Source: Neobacillus citreus (GTDB lineage: Bacteria; Bacillota; Bacilli; Bacillales; Cytobacillaceae). From it: a stretch of 44,914 nucleotides of DNA. The stretch lies in assembly GCF_018343545.2 (NCBI RefSeq), contig NZ_JAGYPE020000030.1, forward strand, positions 1-44,914. Direction: 5' to 3'. Under the pieces are notes generated by a model. That model had not been told where the DNA came from and searched no databases. It worked only from the letters and a program-made list of their open reading frames with translations. Position 1 is the first letter of the stretch. The number at the start of each line of letters is the position of its first letter. The position numbers were made by a program, and so were the translations under genes. Of this stretch, positions 8,285 through 18,899 are shown in pieces.

Positions 8285-10587
8285 TTCCGCTCGATTTCCT
8301 CCATTACATACGCTTCAATAATATCTCCCTCTTTAACATCATTAAAGTTTTTAATGGTGATACCGCATTCGTAGCCTTGGGATACTTCCTTGGCATCATC
8401 CTTGAAGCGTTTTAAGGCATCAATCTCACCTTCAAAAATAACAACCCCATCACGAATGACACGAATACCGCTGTCACGGGTAATTTTTCCGTCAATTACA
8501 TATGAACCGGCAATCGTTCCGACCTTTGAAACCTTAAATGTCTGGCGGACCTCAGCTTGACCGATAACTTTCTCAACAAATTCCGGATCAAGCATACCCT
8601 TCATGGCCGCTTCCATCTCTTCAATGACTTTATAAATAATGCGGTGCAAACGGACATCTACTTTTTCTGCATCTGCTGCACGTTTGGCATTCACGTCAGG
8701 ACGAACATTAAAGCCGATGACTATGGCGTTTGAAGCAGCCGCGAGCGTGATATCAGATTCGTTAATGGCACCTGTTCCATTATGGATAATTTTGATGTTT
8801 ACACCTTCGACATCAATTTTTTGCAAGGAAGCAGCTAACGCCTCTGCAGAACCTTGAACGTCTGATTTCAAAATGACATTCAGATCCTTCATTTCTCCCT
8901 GCTTTAATTGTTCAAAGAGATTGTCTAGGCTGACACGGGTTTTTTCACCGCGCTGGGCAACCAATGCGATTTGAGCACGTGATTCTCCAACTTGACGGGC
9001 TGTTTTCTCATCGTCAAATACAACGAAGCGGTCTCCAGCCTGAGGTACATCACTTAGTCCGGTAATTTCAACCGGTGTAGATGGACCTGCATCCTTAACC
9101 CGGCGTCCTAAATCATTCACCATTGCCCGCACACGTCCGAATGTATTTCCGACGACAATTGGATCGCCAATTTTTAGCGTTCCATTCTGAACAAGCAAGG
9201 TTGCAACGGATCCGCGTCCTTTATCCAATCTGGCCTCAATGACCGTTCCTACTGCATTCCGTTTCGGATTTGCTTTATATTCTTCTACTTCACTTACTAA
9301 CAGGATCATTTCAAGAAGACTGTCGATTCCCTCACCTGTTTTAGCGGATAGCGGAACAAAAATAGTATCTCCACCCCAAGCCTCGGCTACTAAACCGTGC
9401 TCAGTAAGCTCTTGCATAACCCGGTCGGCATTTGCTGCTGGTTTATCCATTTTATTAACAGCAACAATAATCGGAACTTCCGCTGCCTTAGCATGGTTAA
9501 TTGCTTCTACTGTCTGCGGCATAACACCGTCATCTGCAGCAACCACTAGGATTGTAATATCTGTAATTTGCGCACCACGGGCCCGCATTGTTGTAAACGC
9601 AGCGTGTCCAGGTGTGTCAAGGAATGTAATTTTCTTTCCGTTTTCAATTACCTGGTAGGCACCAATATGCTGAGTGATTCCTCCTGCCTCTCCCTCGGTA
9701 ACTTTTGTATTACGGATAGAGTCAAGCAAGGTTGTTTTACCATGGTCAACGTGTCCCATAATTGTCACAACAGCAGGGCGTTCCACTAGGTTTTCCGTTG
9801 AATCCTCTGTGAAATAAATTTCCAAATCGGTCGTATCAACTTTAATTTCTTCTTCGACCTCAACACCATATTCACCGGCAATTAATTCAATCGCATCTTT
9901 GTCTAAATCCTGATTGATTGTTGCCATGATGCCAAGCAGGAACAGCTTTTTGATTATTTCAGAAGGCTCTCTGTGCAGCTTCTTGGCCAGTTCTGCAACC
10001 GTTAAAGATTCACTGAAGGTAATTTTAGCTGGAAGCTCCTTCTCTTTCTTCTTTTGCGGCGCTTGGGATTGCTGCGTATGGTTTTGTTGATGATTCCGCT
10101 TCTTATTTTGTTGATGATTACGATTTTGTTGTTGATTATTATGGGGACGATTTTTGTTTTTCCCAGCTTGAAATGCTTTATTTTCTTTGGATTGAAATTC
10201 CTGTTCATGTTTTTTGCCTTCTTTGGCTTTTGGTGCTCCCGGAGCAACCTTTACTTTGGAAGGCACGACAAGTTTTTCATCATCGTCCTCATAAGCCTTT
10301 GGCGTCGTTTTAGTCTGCACCTGAGGCTTTGTCTGAACCTTTTGCTGAGTTTGTCGACCATTGTTATTGTTATTGTTTCGATTTTGTTCGGCCGTATTTC
10401 CAGTCTTTTTCTGCTGCTCTTTATTTTCCTTTTTATTGTAGGCAGCATCAAGCTTTTTAATATCTGATGATTCTAGAGTTGCCATATGATTTGAAACCTC
10501 TATGTTCATTTCTTTTAATTTTGTAATGATTTCTTTACTAGATAGGTTATGTTTTTTTGCATACTCATAAACACGCATTTTACTCAT
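8281..10587 (-). CDS. infB: Translation initiation factor IF-2
   Basis: This 768-residue GTPase places fMet-tRNA on the 30S subunit and promotes subunit joining. It starts [20 protein letters not shown] (an IF2 N-terminal module). A low-complexity linker rich in Asn, Gln and Lys follows to about residue 180, then a second N-terminal module, and the G domain with GHVDHGKTT (about 275), DTPGH and NKMDK. Beta-barrel domains and the fMet-tRNA-binding C-terminus complete it. I chose the ATG behind GGGGGTGA. A GTG three codons earlier overlaps that site and is unlikely. The gene is between ylxQ (20 bases away) and ylxP (overlap). Confidence 0.97.
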   Translation of the reverse strand: MSKMRVYEYAKKHNLSSKEIITKLKEMNIEVSNHMATLESSDIKKLDAAYNKKENKEQQKKTGNTAEQNRNNNNNNGRQTQQKVQTKPQVQTKTTPKAYEDDDEKLVVPSKVKVAPGAPKAKEGKKHEQEFQSKENKAFQAGKNKNRPHNNQQQNRNHQQNKKRNHQQNHTQQSQAPQKKKEKELPAKITFSESLTVAELAKKLHREPSEIIKKLFLLGIMATINQDLDKDAIELIAGEYGVEVEEEIKVDTTDLEIYFTEDSTENLVERPAVVTIMGHVDHGKTTLLDSIRNTKVTEGEAGGITQHIGAYQVIENGKKITFLDTPGHAAFTTMRARGAQITDITILVVAADDGVMPQTVEAINHAKAAEVPIIVAVNKMDKPAANADRVMQELTEHGLVAEAWGGDTIFVPLSAKTGEGIDSLLEMILLVSEVEEYKANPKRNAVGTVIEARLDKGRGSVATLLVQNGTLKIGDPIVVGNTFGRVRAMVNDLGRRVKDAGPSTPVEITGLSDVPQAGDRFVVFDDEKTARQVGESRAQIALVAQRGEKTRVSLDNLFEQLKQGEMKDLNVILKSDVQGSAEALAASLQKIDVEGVNIKIIHNGTGAINESDITLAAASNAIVIGFNVRPDVNAKRAADAEKVDVRLHRIIYKVIEEMEAAMKGMLDPEFVEKVIGQAEVRQTFKVSKVGTIAGSYVIDGKITRDSGIRVIRDGVVIFEGEIDALKRFKDDAKEVSQGYECGITIKNFNDVKEGDIIEAYVMEEIERK

Positions 10588-10607
10588 TATTTTCACCCCC
10601 GCAAGAT

Positions 10608-10910
10608 TTAATCGAGCACTTGTTTAAGTTTTTTGGCAAATCCATCATCCAAAACGGCTGCCACAACGCGGGCCTCTTTGCCAATCGCCTGGCCAAGAAG
10701 ATAACGATTTTCAACCATTTTAATTGGAACCTCATACGAATTACATTTGTCGGTAATTTTTTTTGTCGTATTTTGTGATGCATCTGCGGATAATAAAACG
10801 AGCTTCGCATTTCCACTGCGGATTTGCTTAACGCTCAGCTCCTCACCAGATATTACTTTTCGTGCTCGATTGGCCAGTCCAAGCAATGACATCCATTGGT
10901 TTTCGTTCAT
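10608..10910 (-). CDS. ylxQ: YlxQ, L7Ae/L30e-family RNA-binding protein
   Basis: This 100-residue protein has an L7Ae-like fold ([32 protein letters not shown]-type basic C-terminus). Family members bind kink-turn RNAs. The paralogues YbxF and YlxQ are known in Bacillus, but the target of YlxQ is not settled. Its start codon overlaps the upstream rnpM stop as ATGA, so the two are likely translated together. It is distinct from true ribosomal L7Ae by its operon position between ylxR and infB. Confidence 0.9.
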   Translation of the reverse strand: MNENQWMSLLGLANRARKVISGEELSVKQIRSGNAKLVLLSADASQNTTKKITDKCNSYEVPIKMVENRYLLGQAIGKEARVVAAVLDDGFAKKLKQVLD

Positions 10911-11194
10911 TTAGACGACCCGTTCTCCTTCTCTATCAACTCAAGCAGCTCATCATATAACGATTCGGAAATCGTAACCTCTAAATGGTTTGCCAAAATA
11001 TTCTTTTTCTTTGCCAAGAGGACGGCATCTTTTTCCTTTGAAAGATATGCACCCCTGCCCGATTTTTTTCCAGTTAAATCGACGGATACATCTCCTTCTT
11101 TTGAGCGAACGATGCGAACGAGTTCTTTTTTCGGCTTCATTTCACCAGTGGCCACACATTTCCGCATAGGAACTTTTTTCTTTGTGTTCACCAT
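10907..11194 (-). CDS. rnpM: YlxR / RnpM, RNase P-modulating RNA-binding protein
   Basis: This 95-residue YlxR-family protein has the conserved core [28 protein letters not shown] and [11 protein letters not shown]. The family binds RNA, and in B. subtilis YlxR was reported to bind and modulate RNase P, hence the name RnpM. Two adjacent ATG codons follow AGAGGTGA. The second gives better spacing and is used here, but the start could be one codon earlier or at the following GTG. It is coupled to ylxQ by an ATGA overlap and lies 14 bases after nusA. Confidence 0.9.
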   Translation of the reverse strand: MVNTKKKVPMRKCVATGEMKPKKELVRIVRSKEGDVSVDLTGKKSGRGAYLSKEKDAVLLAKKKNILANHLEVTISESLYDELLELIEKENGSSK

Positions 11195-11208
11195 CATTCA
11201 CCTCTGAT

Positions 11209-12336
11209 CTAATCTAATTCTTCATCGTTAAAATCGTCAAAATCAGTATCCGCTCCATCATCGAATAGACGAATTGTTTCTTCACGAGGATAAATCCCCA
11301 TTTCACGAGCCTCAGATTCTGATTTAATATCAATTTTCCAGCCGGTTAATTTAGCCGCTAAACGGGCATTTTGTCCGCGTTTCCCAATTGCTAATGAAAG
11401 CTGATAATCCGGCACGACAACCGTTGTCGCTTTTTCATCTTCATTTACTGAAACATCCAGCACTTTCGATGGGCTGAGCGCATTGGCTACAAAAACAACC
11501 GGGTCATCGGACCATTTTACAATATCGATTTTTTCGCCCTTTAATTCATTAACAACTGCTTGAACACGGGCACCCTTCGGACCAACACAGGATCCAACTG
11601 GATCAACCTCAGGGTTATCGGAGTGAACTGAAATCTTCGAACGGTCGCCTGCTTCGCGGGCAACAGATTTAATTTCTACCGTCCCATCATAGATTTCCGG
11701 CACTTCGATTTCAAATAAACGTTTTAATAATCCCGGATGAGTCCTTGAAACAAATATTTGAGGTCCTTTTGTTGTTTTTTCTACCTTAGTAATAAATACT
11801 TTAATTCGATCATGCGGCTTATAACGTTCATTTGGCATCTGCTCATTGATTGGGAGCAGAGCTTCTATTTTACCAAGGCTGACATAAATAAATTTTGAAT
11901 CGAGTCTTTGGACGATACCAGTCATGATATCTTCTTCACGGTCAATAAATTCAGAATAAATAATTCCTCTTTCCGCTTCTCTGACTCTTTGTGTCACAAC
12001 CTGTTTAGCAGTTTGGGCAGCAATTCGGCCGAAATCCTTCGGCGTTACTTCCATTTCGACGATATCCTCAACCTGATAGTTTGGATTGATTCTAATAGCA
12101 TCTTCTAAGGAAATTTCAAGACGTGGATCAAACACTTCGTCCACTACTTCTTTACGTGCAAAAACACGCATTGAACCAGTTTCCAGGTTTAAATCAATTC
12201 TAACGTTTTGCGCTTGATTAAAATTGCGGCGGTAAGCCGAGATAAGCGCCGCTTCAATGGCTTCAATTAAAACATCCCTGGAAATACCTTTTTCTCTTTC
12301 CAGGACAATAAGAGCATCTATTAGTTCGCTGCTCAT
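11209..12336 (-). CDS. nusA: Transcription termination/antitermination factor NusA
   Basis: This 375-residue protein binds RNA polymerase and nascent RNA and controls pausing and termination. In order: an N-terminal polymerase-binding domain (to about 125), an S1 domain (about 135-200, [23 protein letters not shown]), KH1 with [15 protein letters not shown] (about 230-250) and KH2 with [18 protein letters not shown] (about 305-325). An acidic tail rich in Asp and Glu follows. The two extra C-terminal repeats of E. coli NusA are absent, as is normal in Firmicutes. It is 38 bases downstream of rimP, with a GGGGG ribosome-binding site. Confidence 0.97.
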   Translation of the reverse strand: MSSELIDALIVLEREKGISRDVLIEAIEAALISAYRRNFNQAQNVRIDLNLETGSMRVFARKEVVDEVFDPRLEISLEDAIRINPNYQVEDIVEMEVTPKDFGRIAAQTAKQVVTQRVREAERGIIYSEFIDREEDIMTGIVQRLDSKFIYVSLGKIEALLPINEQMPNERYKPHDRIKVFITKVEKTTKGPQIFVSRTHPGLLKRLFEIEVPEIYDGTVEIKSVAREAGDRSKISVHSDNPEVDPVGSCVGPKGARVQAVVNELKGEKIDIVKWSDDPVVFVANALSPSKVLDVSVNEDEKATTVVVPDYQLSLAIGKRGQNARLAAKLTGWKIDIKSESEAREMGIYPREETIRLFDDGADTDFDDFNDEELD

Positions 12337-12374
12337 TTGTGTATATCCCCCTAATCTATTTTATTTTTCTAAGT

Positions 12375-12845
12375 TTAAGAAAACGTTACAGCAAGCCTTG
12401 CATTTGCCACTTTTTCATATGGAATTTCAATCGTTTTTTTACGGGTTTTTATTTTCACTTCGATTGTAACAGTTTGACCATCGAAAGCTAAAAGAGTCCC
12501 TTCAAAACCTTTTTCACCATCAAGAGGCTCATAAGTTTTAATAAAAACATTTTTCCCGATTGCTTTTTCAAAATCTTTATCCTTCTTTAAAGGGCGTTCT
12601 GCACCTGGCGATGATACTTCAAGAAAATAGTTATGAGGAATTGGATCCACTTCATCAAGTTTTTCACTAAGTCGTTCACTGACAATTCCGCAGTCTTCTA
12701 TATCAACGCCTGTGTCTTTATCGATATATACGCGAAGGAACCAGCTTTTTCCTTCTTTAACGTATTCAATTTCTACTAATTCTAAGCCAAGCTCTTGAAA
12801 AATAGGTGCAGCCAGTTCTTCAACAACCTCGGTGACTTTACTCAT
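12375..12845 (-). CDS. rimP: Ribosome maturation factor RimP
   Basis: This 156-residue protein assists early 30S assembly, helping S12 and other proteins join. The N-terminal domain carries [23 protein letters not shown] and [15 protein letters not shown], then the family signature [13 protein letters not shown], and a C-terminal SH3-like domain. The ATG follows GGAGGTAGGGC. It is the first gene of the rimP-nusA-rnpM-ylxQ-infB-ylxP-rbfA group. A candidate promoter and a hairpin lie in the 224-base spacer that separates it from polC. Confidence 0.96.
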   Translation of the reverse strand: MSKVTEVVEELAAPIFQELGLELVEIEYVKEGKSWFLRVYIDKDTGVDIEDCGIVSERLSEKLDEVDPIPHNYFLEVSSPGAERPLKKDKDFEKAIGKNVFIKTYEPLDGEKGFEGTLLAFDGQTVTIEVKIKTRKKTIEIPYEKVANARLAVTFS

Positions 12846-12893
12846 GCCCTACCTCCTTTTCCAGCAATATCTTCTATGTAGCTATGCAAGTTT

Positions 12894-12923
12894 AAAATAC
12901 TGATGAAAAATCATCCTAAACAA
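12894..12923 (-). promoter_or_regulatory. Possible promoter for the rimP-nusA-infB operon
   Basis: TTGTTT and TATTTT are separated by 18 bases on the minus strand. They sit just after the polC hairpin and about 50 bases before rimP. The -35 and the spacer are imperfect. It is the best candidate in the only spacer available to start this operon. Confidence 0.45.
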
Positions 12924-12928
12924 CACGA

Positions 12929-12955
12929 AAGAGTGGGAGAATCCCCACTCTTGTA
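12929..12955 (-). terminator. Probable terminator after polC
   Basis: AAGAGTGGG and CCCACTCTT form a 9-bp stem with a 6-base loop. The following sequence (TCGTGTTGTTT) is only moderately T-rich, so termination may be partial. Confidence 0.6.
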
Positions 12956-13020
12956 CACGAGAGTATGTCTTAGTATTTCCAATAAAACTATAACATAACC
13001 ATGAATTAGTTGCAAATATC

Positions 13021-13069
13021 AAAAGCGGAAGGGCCTTGCACAGGAGCTAGAGTCAGAAAAAGCGGAAGG
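13021..13069. repeat. Partial Bacillaceae interspersed repeat next to polC stop
   Basis: The 12-base unit AAAAGCGGAAGG occurs at 13021-13032 and again at 13058-13069. Between the two is GGCCTTGCACAGGAGCTAG. I recognise this wording as part of a repeat scattered through Bacillus-type intergenic regions. The second unit abuts the polC stop codon. Confidence 0.6.
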
Positions 13070-16000
13070 TTAAAACAGCGAAAGCTGGTTTTGCTCAGGC
13101 AATGCGCTAAGGCAGCCTTGCTTGTCCAGATACTCAAGGATTGTTTTTGAAACCTTCCCTCTTTGCTGGAGGTCTTCTTTCGATAGAAATTCTCCAGCAC
13201 CGCGGGCATTAACAATATTTACGGCAGCGTTTGTTCCCAGCCCCGGAATGGAGTTGAAAGGCGGAATTAACGTATCTCCTTCAATGATAAATTCCGATGC
13301 AGCCGATTTGTACAAATCATAATTCTGGAAGGAATAGCCGCGTTCAGTCATTTCAAGCGCAAGCTCCAACACCGTCAGCAGGTTTTTCTCCTTGTTCGAT
13401 GCTTCCAAACCCTTTGCATTGATTTCGCCAATTTTTGCACGAATAGCCTCAGAGCCGCGCGTCATTGTTTCTAAGTCAAAGTCCTCTGCCCTGACAGTGA
13501 AATAAGCAGCATAATAAAGAAGGGGAAGATGAACTTTAAAATAGGCAATCCTCACAGCCATCAAGACATATGCAGCCGCGTGGGCTTTCGGGAACATGTA
13601 CTTAATTTTTTTACAGGAGTCAATGTACCATTCCGGTACCTCGTTCCTTCTCATTTCCGCTTCCATTTCTTCCGATAATCCTTTTCCTTTACGGACGGAT
13701 TCCATTATTTTGAAAGCGAAGGATGGCTCAAGTCCCTGATAAATTAGGTAAACCATGATATCGTCCCGGCAGCCGATTACTTCACTTAGGGTACATGTCT
13801 TATTCTGAATCAGTTCCTGTGCATTTCCCAGCCAAACATCCGTACCATGTGATAAACCAGAAATCTGAACAAGTTCTGAGAAGGTGGTTGGCTTTGTATC
13901 TTCAAGCATTTGTCGAACAAACCGGGTACCAAATTCGGGAATGCCTAACGTTCCCGTTTTACACATGATTTGTTCTTCTGTTACCCCAAGGGATTCCGTA
14001 CCGCTGAATATTTTCATTACTTCAGGGTCATCGGTCGGAATCGTTTTTGGATCGATACCGCTCAAATCCTGCAGCATCCTGATCACTGTCGGGTCATCGT
14101 GTCCGAGAATATCAAGCTTTAAAACATTATCGTGAATCGAATGGAAATCAAAATGGGTCGTTTTCCATTCCGAATTTCGATCATCAGCTGGAAATTGGAT
14201 TGGCGTAAAATCGTAAACGTCCATATAATCAGGAATAACGATGATACCGCCGGGATGCTGACCAGTTGTTCTTTTTACACCCGTACAGCCGGAAGCAAGC
14301 CGTTCCACTTCGGCCCCGCGCATCTGGAGGTTATTGTCCTGCTGATAGGCCTTAACGTAACCAAAGGCCGTTTTGTCGGCAACGGTACCAATTGTTCCAG
14401 CTCTATAAACGTATTCCTCCCCGAAAAGCACCTTCGTATAGTTATGGGCCCGGGGCTGATATTCTCCGCTGAAATTCAAATCGATATCGGGAACCTTATC
14501 TCCTTTAAAGCCAAGGAAGGTTTCAAACGGGATGTCATGGCCATCTTTTCGATATTTTGTGCCGCAATGCGGGCAATCTTTATCAGGCAAATCGAAGCCT
14601 GAACCGACCGAACCATCATTAAAAAACTCCGAATGTTTGCAGGATGGGCAAATATAATACGGCGGCAATGGGTTAACCTCAGTTATTTCCGTCATTGTCG
14701 CGACCAATGAGGAACCGACCGATCCACGCGATCCGACCAGGTACCCATCATCCAAAGATTTTTTAACAAGCTTATGGGAAATCAAATAAATAACGGCAAA
14801 TCCATGCCCGATGATACTTTTTAATTCTTTTTCCAAACGGGCCTCAACAATTTCCGGAAGCTCATCGCCATAAATTTTCCGGGCCATGGCATAACTCATT
14901 TCCCGCATTTCTTCATCCGCACCTTCAATTCTTGGTGTGTACAAATCATCCTTTATTGGCTTTATGACGTCAATCATATCCGCAATTTTATTTGTATTTG
15001 TGACGACGATTTCCTTTGCCTTTTCTTTGCCTAAAAATGAAAAGGCATCAAGCATTTCATTTGTCGTTCTAAAGTGAACATCCGGAAGCTCATGACGGTT
15101 CAGAGGGTTAGCACCGCCCTGTGAGCTTATTAATATTTTTCTGTATATCTTATCGTTTTCGTTCAAGTAGTGAACATTACCTGTAGCTACAACTGGTATT
15201 CCGAGCTTGTCACCAAGTGCAACGATGTTGCCGATAATTTCCTCAAGCGCCCGTTCATCACGAACCAGTTCCATTTCAAGGAGCGGAGCATACACCGGTT
15301 TCGGCATAACCTCGATATAATCATAAAAGCCTACTACGGCCTCCACTTCGTCAGGAGACTTTTGCATCATCCCCTCAAAAACTTCTCCTTTATCACATGC
15401 GGAACCAACAAGTATTCCTTCGCGATATTTTTGCAGCACCGACCGAGGTATACGCGGTACACGATAAAAATATTCAATATGTGCAATAGAAACGAGCTTA
15501 AATAAATTTTTCAACCCATGCTCAGTCTGCGCCAAAAGCGTACAGTGATAAGGACGGGCTCTTTGATAGGCATTTCCTTTTCCCATGTGATCATTAAATT
15601 CATCATGGTAAATAATCTCTTTTTCCTGAGCATCCTTCAACATTTTCAATAATAAGTATCCGGTTGCTTCTGCATCATAAATCGCCCTATGGTGCTGGGT
15701 CAGTTCGATATCAAATTTTTTCGCCAAGGTATTTAATCGATGGTTTTTTAATTCTGGATACAGGAAACGGCCCAATTCCAGCGTATCGATGACAGGGTTT
15801 TTGGCTTTTCCAATACCAATTTTTTTATAACCGACATTCAAGAATCCCATATCAAAGGAAGCATTGTGAGCAACTAAGACAGCATCCCCAGTCCAGTCAT
15901 AGAATTTCTGTAAAACTTCAGCTACCTCTGGAGCATTTTGCACCATGTCATCGGTGATGCCTGTCAGGTTGATGGTTGTCGCTGATAAGCGATGATGCGG

Positions 16001-17395
16001 ATTAGCGAATGATTCAAACCGATCAATGATTTCGCCGTTCCTTATCTTTACAGCAGCAAGCTCGATTATCGTATCGTATACGGCTGAAAGACCCGTTGTT
16101 TCAACGTCAAACACGACATAAGTATCTTCAGCGAGAAGCCTGTGGGCATCGTTAAAGGTAATCGGTACACCATCATCGACCAGATTCACTTCAACACCAT
16201 AAAGAATCTTTATATCATTCTTTTTCCCGGCACTGTAGGCTTCCGGGAAGGATTGGGCTCCGGCGTGGTCGGTAACAGCTATGGCTTTATGGCCCCATTT
16301 TTTTGCTTGGGCAATTAAAGTAGCGACAGGAGTTACTGCATCCATCTGGCTCATCGGGGTATGCAAATGCAGTTCGACCCTTTTTTCGTCATCTGGAGCA
16401 GTATCCTTCCGGCCAGCAGGCTTAATCTCATTAATATCATTACCAATCATGACAAGGTCACGAACGAAAGTATCATTTTGAATGCTGCCGCGGACCTTTA
16501 CCCACATTCCCTTTTTAACAAGTTGGAAGGCAGATGCGTCCTCTTTGTCGCGGGAGAACATTTTAACCATTATGGAACTGGTGTAGTCGGTAATTTTAAA
16601 GGTTAACAAGGAGCGGCCGCTGCGCAGCTCACGAATATCCGCATCAAATATATAACCTTCGACGACAACTCGTCTTTCTTCATCGACAATATCAATTAAG
16701 CTGCGGAGCTCGTTGTTATCCTTAATTGTCAAACCGATTGAAAGCGGACCTTGCGGCACATCACCGCCTCCCTGCTCTTTCTCGGCATCTTGTTTCTGCA
16801 TTTCGACCATTGCCATTAAGGCACGTTCTTGGTCTTCCTTTTGTTTAGCAATTAAAAATTGTTGATATTCCTCATTATGTTCTTCACTTTTTATATCAAT
16901 CTCAAAGGAAAACAGCGGGAACCCGAAGGATTGATAAATTTCACCGATTAATGGCCCATATTTACGTTTTAGGGTTAATCCCTCTGCCTCGTTTCTAACC
17001 GAAACGGTAAGCTTATTGCCGCTTACCACAGGCAGCTGTTCATGTAAAAGTTTAATGAGCGGCGGGGAGATTCCATCAATTTGCTGGATGCAATAGCTCC
17101 AGTATTCGCTGATTAATTCTGAGGCGTTTTCTTGATTGGTAACTTTTATATCATATGATACTGCTGCAATGTTTGAAAAAGTTCGCTCAATTTGGGCAGT
17201 AAACCGCGTGAATACATTGAATGGCAGGACTTTTTCCAATAAAAATTGAAAGTGCCATTTTCTCGCTTTCTTTTCTACCAGTAGCCTTTCGATTTGCGCA
17301 TTTTGGAAATGCATAACGACTGCATCTTCAGTTAGTTGCAGCTGCTGGAGTAAGAGTTGGAATCGCTCTTTTTTGCCTAAGGCATTTTCGCTCAT
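13070..17395 (-). CDS. polC: DNA polymerase III alpha subunit, PolC type (with proofreading exonuclease)
   Basis: This 1441-residue replicative polymerase is the form found in low-GC Gram-positives. In order: N-terminal domain, OB domain (about 235-330), a PHP domain starting at [15 protein letters not shown] (about 340), then an inserted DEDD 3'-5' exonuclease. The exonuclease motifs FDVETTG (about 425), HNASFDMGF and [11 protein letters not shown] all look intact. PHP resumes, followed by a zinc module (CPSCKH, CPHCG, about 915-945). The catalytic palm carries [11 protein letters not shown] (about 970), and a C-terminal beta-binding end QLSLF completes it. The protein starts at ATG after AGGGGAGAG. 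It has its own extended -10 promoter; proS, its usual upstream neighbour, is missing. Confidence 0.98.
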   Translation of the reverse strand: MSENALGKKERFQLLLQQLQLTEDAVVMHFQNAQIERLLVEKKARKWHFQFLLEKVLPFNVFTRFTAQIERTFSNIAAVSYDIKVTNQENASELISEYWSYCIQQIDGISPPLIKLLHEQLPVVSGNKLTVSVRNEAEGLTLKRKYGPLIGEIYQSFGFPLFSFEIDIKSEEHNEEYQQFLIAKQKEDQERALMAMVEMQKQDAEKEQGGGDVPQGPLSIGLTIKDNNELRSLIDIVDEERRVVVEGYIFDADIRELRSGRSLLTFKITDYTSSIMVKMFSRDKEDASAFQLVKKGMWVKVRGSIQNDTFVRDLVMIGNDINEIKPAGRKDTAPDDEKRVELHLHTPMSQMDAVTPVATLIAQAKKWGHKAIAVTDHAGAQSFPEAYSAGKKNDIKILYGVEVNLVDDGVPITFNDAHRLLAEDTYVVFDVETTGLSAVYDTIIELAAVKIRNGEIIDRFESFANPHHRLSATTINLTGITDDMVQNAPEVAEVLQKFYDWTGDAVLVAHNASFDMGFLNVGYKKIGIGKAKNPVIDTLELGRFLYPELKNHRLNTLAKKFDIELTQHHRAIYDAEATGYLLLKMLKDAQEKEIIYHDEFNDHMGKGNAYQRARPYHCTLLAQTEHGLKNLFKLVSIAHIEYFYRVPRIPRSVLQKYREGILVGSACDKGEVFEGMMQKSPDEVEAVVGFYDYIEVMPKPVYAPLLEMELVRDERALEEIIGNIVALGDKLGIPVVATGNVHYLNENDKIYRKILISSQGGANPLNRHELPDVHFRTTNEMLDAFSFLGKEKAKEIVVTNTNKIADMIDVIKPIKDDLYTPRIEGADEEMREMSYAMARKIYGDELPEIVEARLEKELKSIIGHGFAVIYLISHKLVKKSLDDGYLVGSRGSVGSSLVATMTEITEVNPLPPYYICPSCKHSEFFNDGSVGSGFDLPDKDCPHCGTKYRKDGHDIPFETFLGFKGDKVPDIDLNFSGEYQPRAHNYTKVLFGEEYVYRAGTIGTVADKTAFGYVKAYQQDNNLQMRGAEVERLASGCTGVKRTTGQHPGGIIVIPDYMDVYDFTPIQFPADDRNSEWKTTHFDFHSIHDNVLKLDILGHDDPTVIRMLQDLSGIDPKTIPTDDPEVMKIFSGTESLGVTEEQIMCKTGTLGIPEFGTRFVRQMLEDTKPTTFSELVQISGLSHGTDVWLGNAQELIQNKTCTLSEVIGCRDDIMVYLIYQGLEPSFAFKIMESVRKGKGLSEEMEAEMRRNEVPEWYIDSCKKIKYMFPKAHAAAYVLMAVRIAYFKVHLPLLYYAAYFTVRAEDFDLETMTRGSEAIRAKIGEINAKGLEASNKEKNLLTVLELALEMTERGYSFQNYDLYKSAASEFIIEGDTLIPPFNSIPGLGTNAAVNIVNARGAGEFLSKEDLQQRGKVSKTILEYLDKQGCLSALPEQNQLSLF

Positions 17396-17450
17396 CCTCT
17401 CATCTCTCCCCTCTTTAAAAATCTCTTTTTCTAGTCTATTTCAGAAAGTA

Positions 17451-17459
17451 ATTATACCA
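17451..17459 (-). promoter_or_regulatory. Extended -10 promoter for polC
   Basis: TGGTATAAT on the minus strand is a perfect extended -10 (TGN-TATAAT). No good -35 lies 17 bases upstream. It is about 55 bases before the polC start and follows the rasP terminator. Confidence 0.65.
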
Positions 17460-17512
17460 TATCATCCGAAAAGATTCGGGTTAATTCGACAGAAAGGTTT
17501 ATCCATTTTTAA

Positions 17513-17544
17513 CAAAAAATAAGGGGCCAAAAAACCGGCCCCTT
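17513..17544 (-). terminator. Terminator after rasP
   Basis: AAGGGGCC and GGCCCCTT form an 8-bp GC-rich stem with an 8-base loop, followed by ATTTTTTG on the minus strand. It begins 6 bases past the rasP stop codon. Confidence 0.88.
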
Positions 17545-17549
17545 CTTAA

Positions 17550-18812
17550 TTATTTTAAGAAAAATCGTTGGATATCGTTCCAGGTCACAACGAGCATCAG
17601 CAGCATTAGCAGCGCAAAGCCGATAAAGTGGACCATTCCTTCTTTTTGACGGTCAATCGGTTTGCCGCGAACGGCCTCTACTGCGAAGAACATCAGCCTT
17701 CCCCCGTCTAATGCCGGGATTGGCAGTAAGTTCATAATCCCAAGGTTGATGCTTAAAATTCCAGCCCACTTCATGAGGTAGAAGATCCCCGATTTGGCCA
17801 CTTCATCCGTGGAAACATAAATTCCGACCGGACCTGATAAGGCATCAATGGAAAATTGTCCGGTTACTAATTTACCGAGCATAACAAAAATCTGCGTTGT
17901 CCAGAAATAGGTTTCTTTGGCGCCTGCTGTAACGGCTTGGACTGGCGACTTTTCAACCGGGCTGTAAACACCGATAATCCCCATTTTTTTGCCTTCCACC
18001 GTTTTCTCATTAGGCGTAACCGAAATATCCATTTCTTTTCCATTACGTACAACTGAAAAATCAAGCTTTTCGTTTGGATTTTTGCGGATAATTTCAACAA
18101 CATCAGACCAGCTGCTAATTTCAGAACCATCGATACTTTGGACAATATCCCCTTTTTGTAGTCCTGCTGCTTTCGCGGCACCATCCGGGGTAATCTCACC
18201 CAGTTTCGGATCGTTAGTCGGTACTCCCTGCAATAAAGCAATGATAATAAATACCACAAATGCCAATACAAAATTCATCATCGGGCCCGCAAAGATGGCC
18301 ATAAATCTCTGTCCTAACGTTTTAGAAGCAAATTGCCGATCCAATGGTGCGATTTGTGATGCCACGCCATTTTCGACAATGACTGCCTTTGGATGAATCG
18401 TAAAGGTTTGCAAATTTTCATCGTCATCCTCAGGGAACCCTTTGATGATTAGGTCCTTTTCAATATCTGCATATTCAACCTCAACAATACGGCAATTTGG
18501 GTACTTTTCTTTATTATTCAAGATAAGCTTGGTTGCTTGGCCGTTCTTATCAAATAATAGTCCAATTCGATAGCCTGGCTTTATTTCAACCATTTCCGGA
18601 TCTTCGCCAGCCATCCGGACAAATCCGCCGATTGGCAATAGACGAATAGTGTATGTGGTTTCTCCTTTTTTGTGGGAAAAGACCTTCGGACCCATCCCAA
18701 TCGCAAATTCGCGGCAAAGGATGCCTGCCCGTTTTGCAAAAATAAAATGTCCTAATTCATGAAAAAAAACGAGTGCGCCAAATATCACAATAAAGGCAAT
18801 GACTGTACTCAA
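17550..18812 (-). CDS. rasP: Site-2 protease RasP (RseP family)
   Basis: This roughly 420-residue intramembrane zinc protease cleaves anti-sigma factors and small membrane peptides. Its HELGH active-site motif lies near residue 18 in the first membrane segment. A PDZ domain in the middle contains GAAKAAGLQKGDIVQSIDG, and the third zinc-ligand region LPIPALDGGRL lies near the C-terminus. Several membrane helices are visible. The start is uncertain. A GTG four codons upstream overlaps the AAGGTGG ribosome-binding site, so I prefer TTG, which also matches the usual start of B. subtilis RasP (TVIAF). A diverged repeat remnant separates it from dxr. Confidence 0.95.
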   Translation of the reverse strand: MSTVIAFIVIFGALVFFHELGHFIFAKRAGILCREFAIGMGPKVFSHKKGETTYTIRLLPIGGFVRMAGEDPEMVEIKPGYRIGLLFDKNGQATKLILNNKEKYPNCRIVEVEYADIEKDLIIKGFPEDDDENLQTFTIHPKAVIVENGVASQIAPLDRQFASKTLGQRFMAIFAGPMMNFVLAFVVFIIIALLQGVPTNDPKLGEITPDGAAKAAGLQKGDIVQSIDGSEISSWSDVVEIIRKNPNEKLDFSVVRNGKEMDISVTPNEKTVEGKKMGIIGVYSPVEKSPVQAVTAGAKETYFWTTQIFVMLGKLVTGQFSIDALSGPVGIYVSTDEVAKSGIFYLMKWAGILSINLGIMNLLPIPALDGGRLMFFAVEAVRGKPIDRQKEGMVHFIGFALLMLLMLVVTWNDIQRFFLK

Positions 18813-18867
18813 TAATAAAACCACCTTTTTATTTGGTTTAGAAAGTACCTTTAGACCTCAATATCTG

Positions 18868-18897
18868 TCTGTCGCCCTTGGTCAAGGCGCTTATTAA
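18868..18897. repeat. Short remnant of Bacillaceae interspersed repeat between dxr and rasP
   Basis: On the minus strand this reads AAGCGCCTTGACCAAGGGCG followed by ACAGACAG. It resembles the interspersed repeat also seen next to polC, as I recall it from related genomes. The CGCCTTG and CAAGGGCG parts can pair with one bulge, but no T run follows. Confidence 0.45.
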
Positions 18898-18899
18898 CT

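Noticed and set aside
10054..10467. Plus-strand ORF of 137 codons with hydrophobic repeats
   Set aside because: It is antisense to the Asn/Gln/Lys-rich IF-2 linker, which by chance gives Leu/Ile/Phe codons.
14132..14602. Plus-strand ORF of 156 codons
   Set aside because: It lies wholly inside polC on the opposite strand, without a ribosome-binding site or family resemblance.
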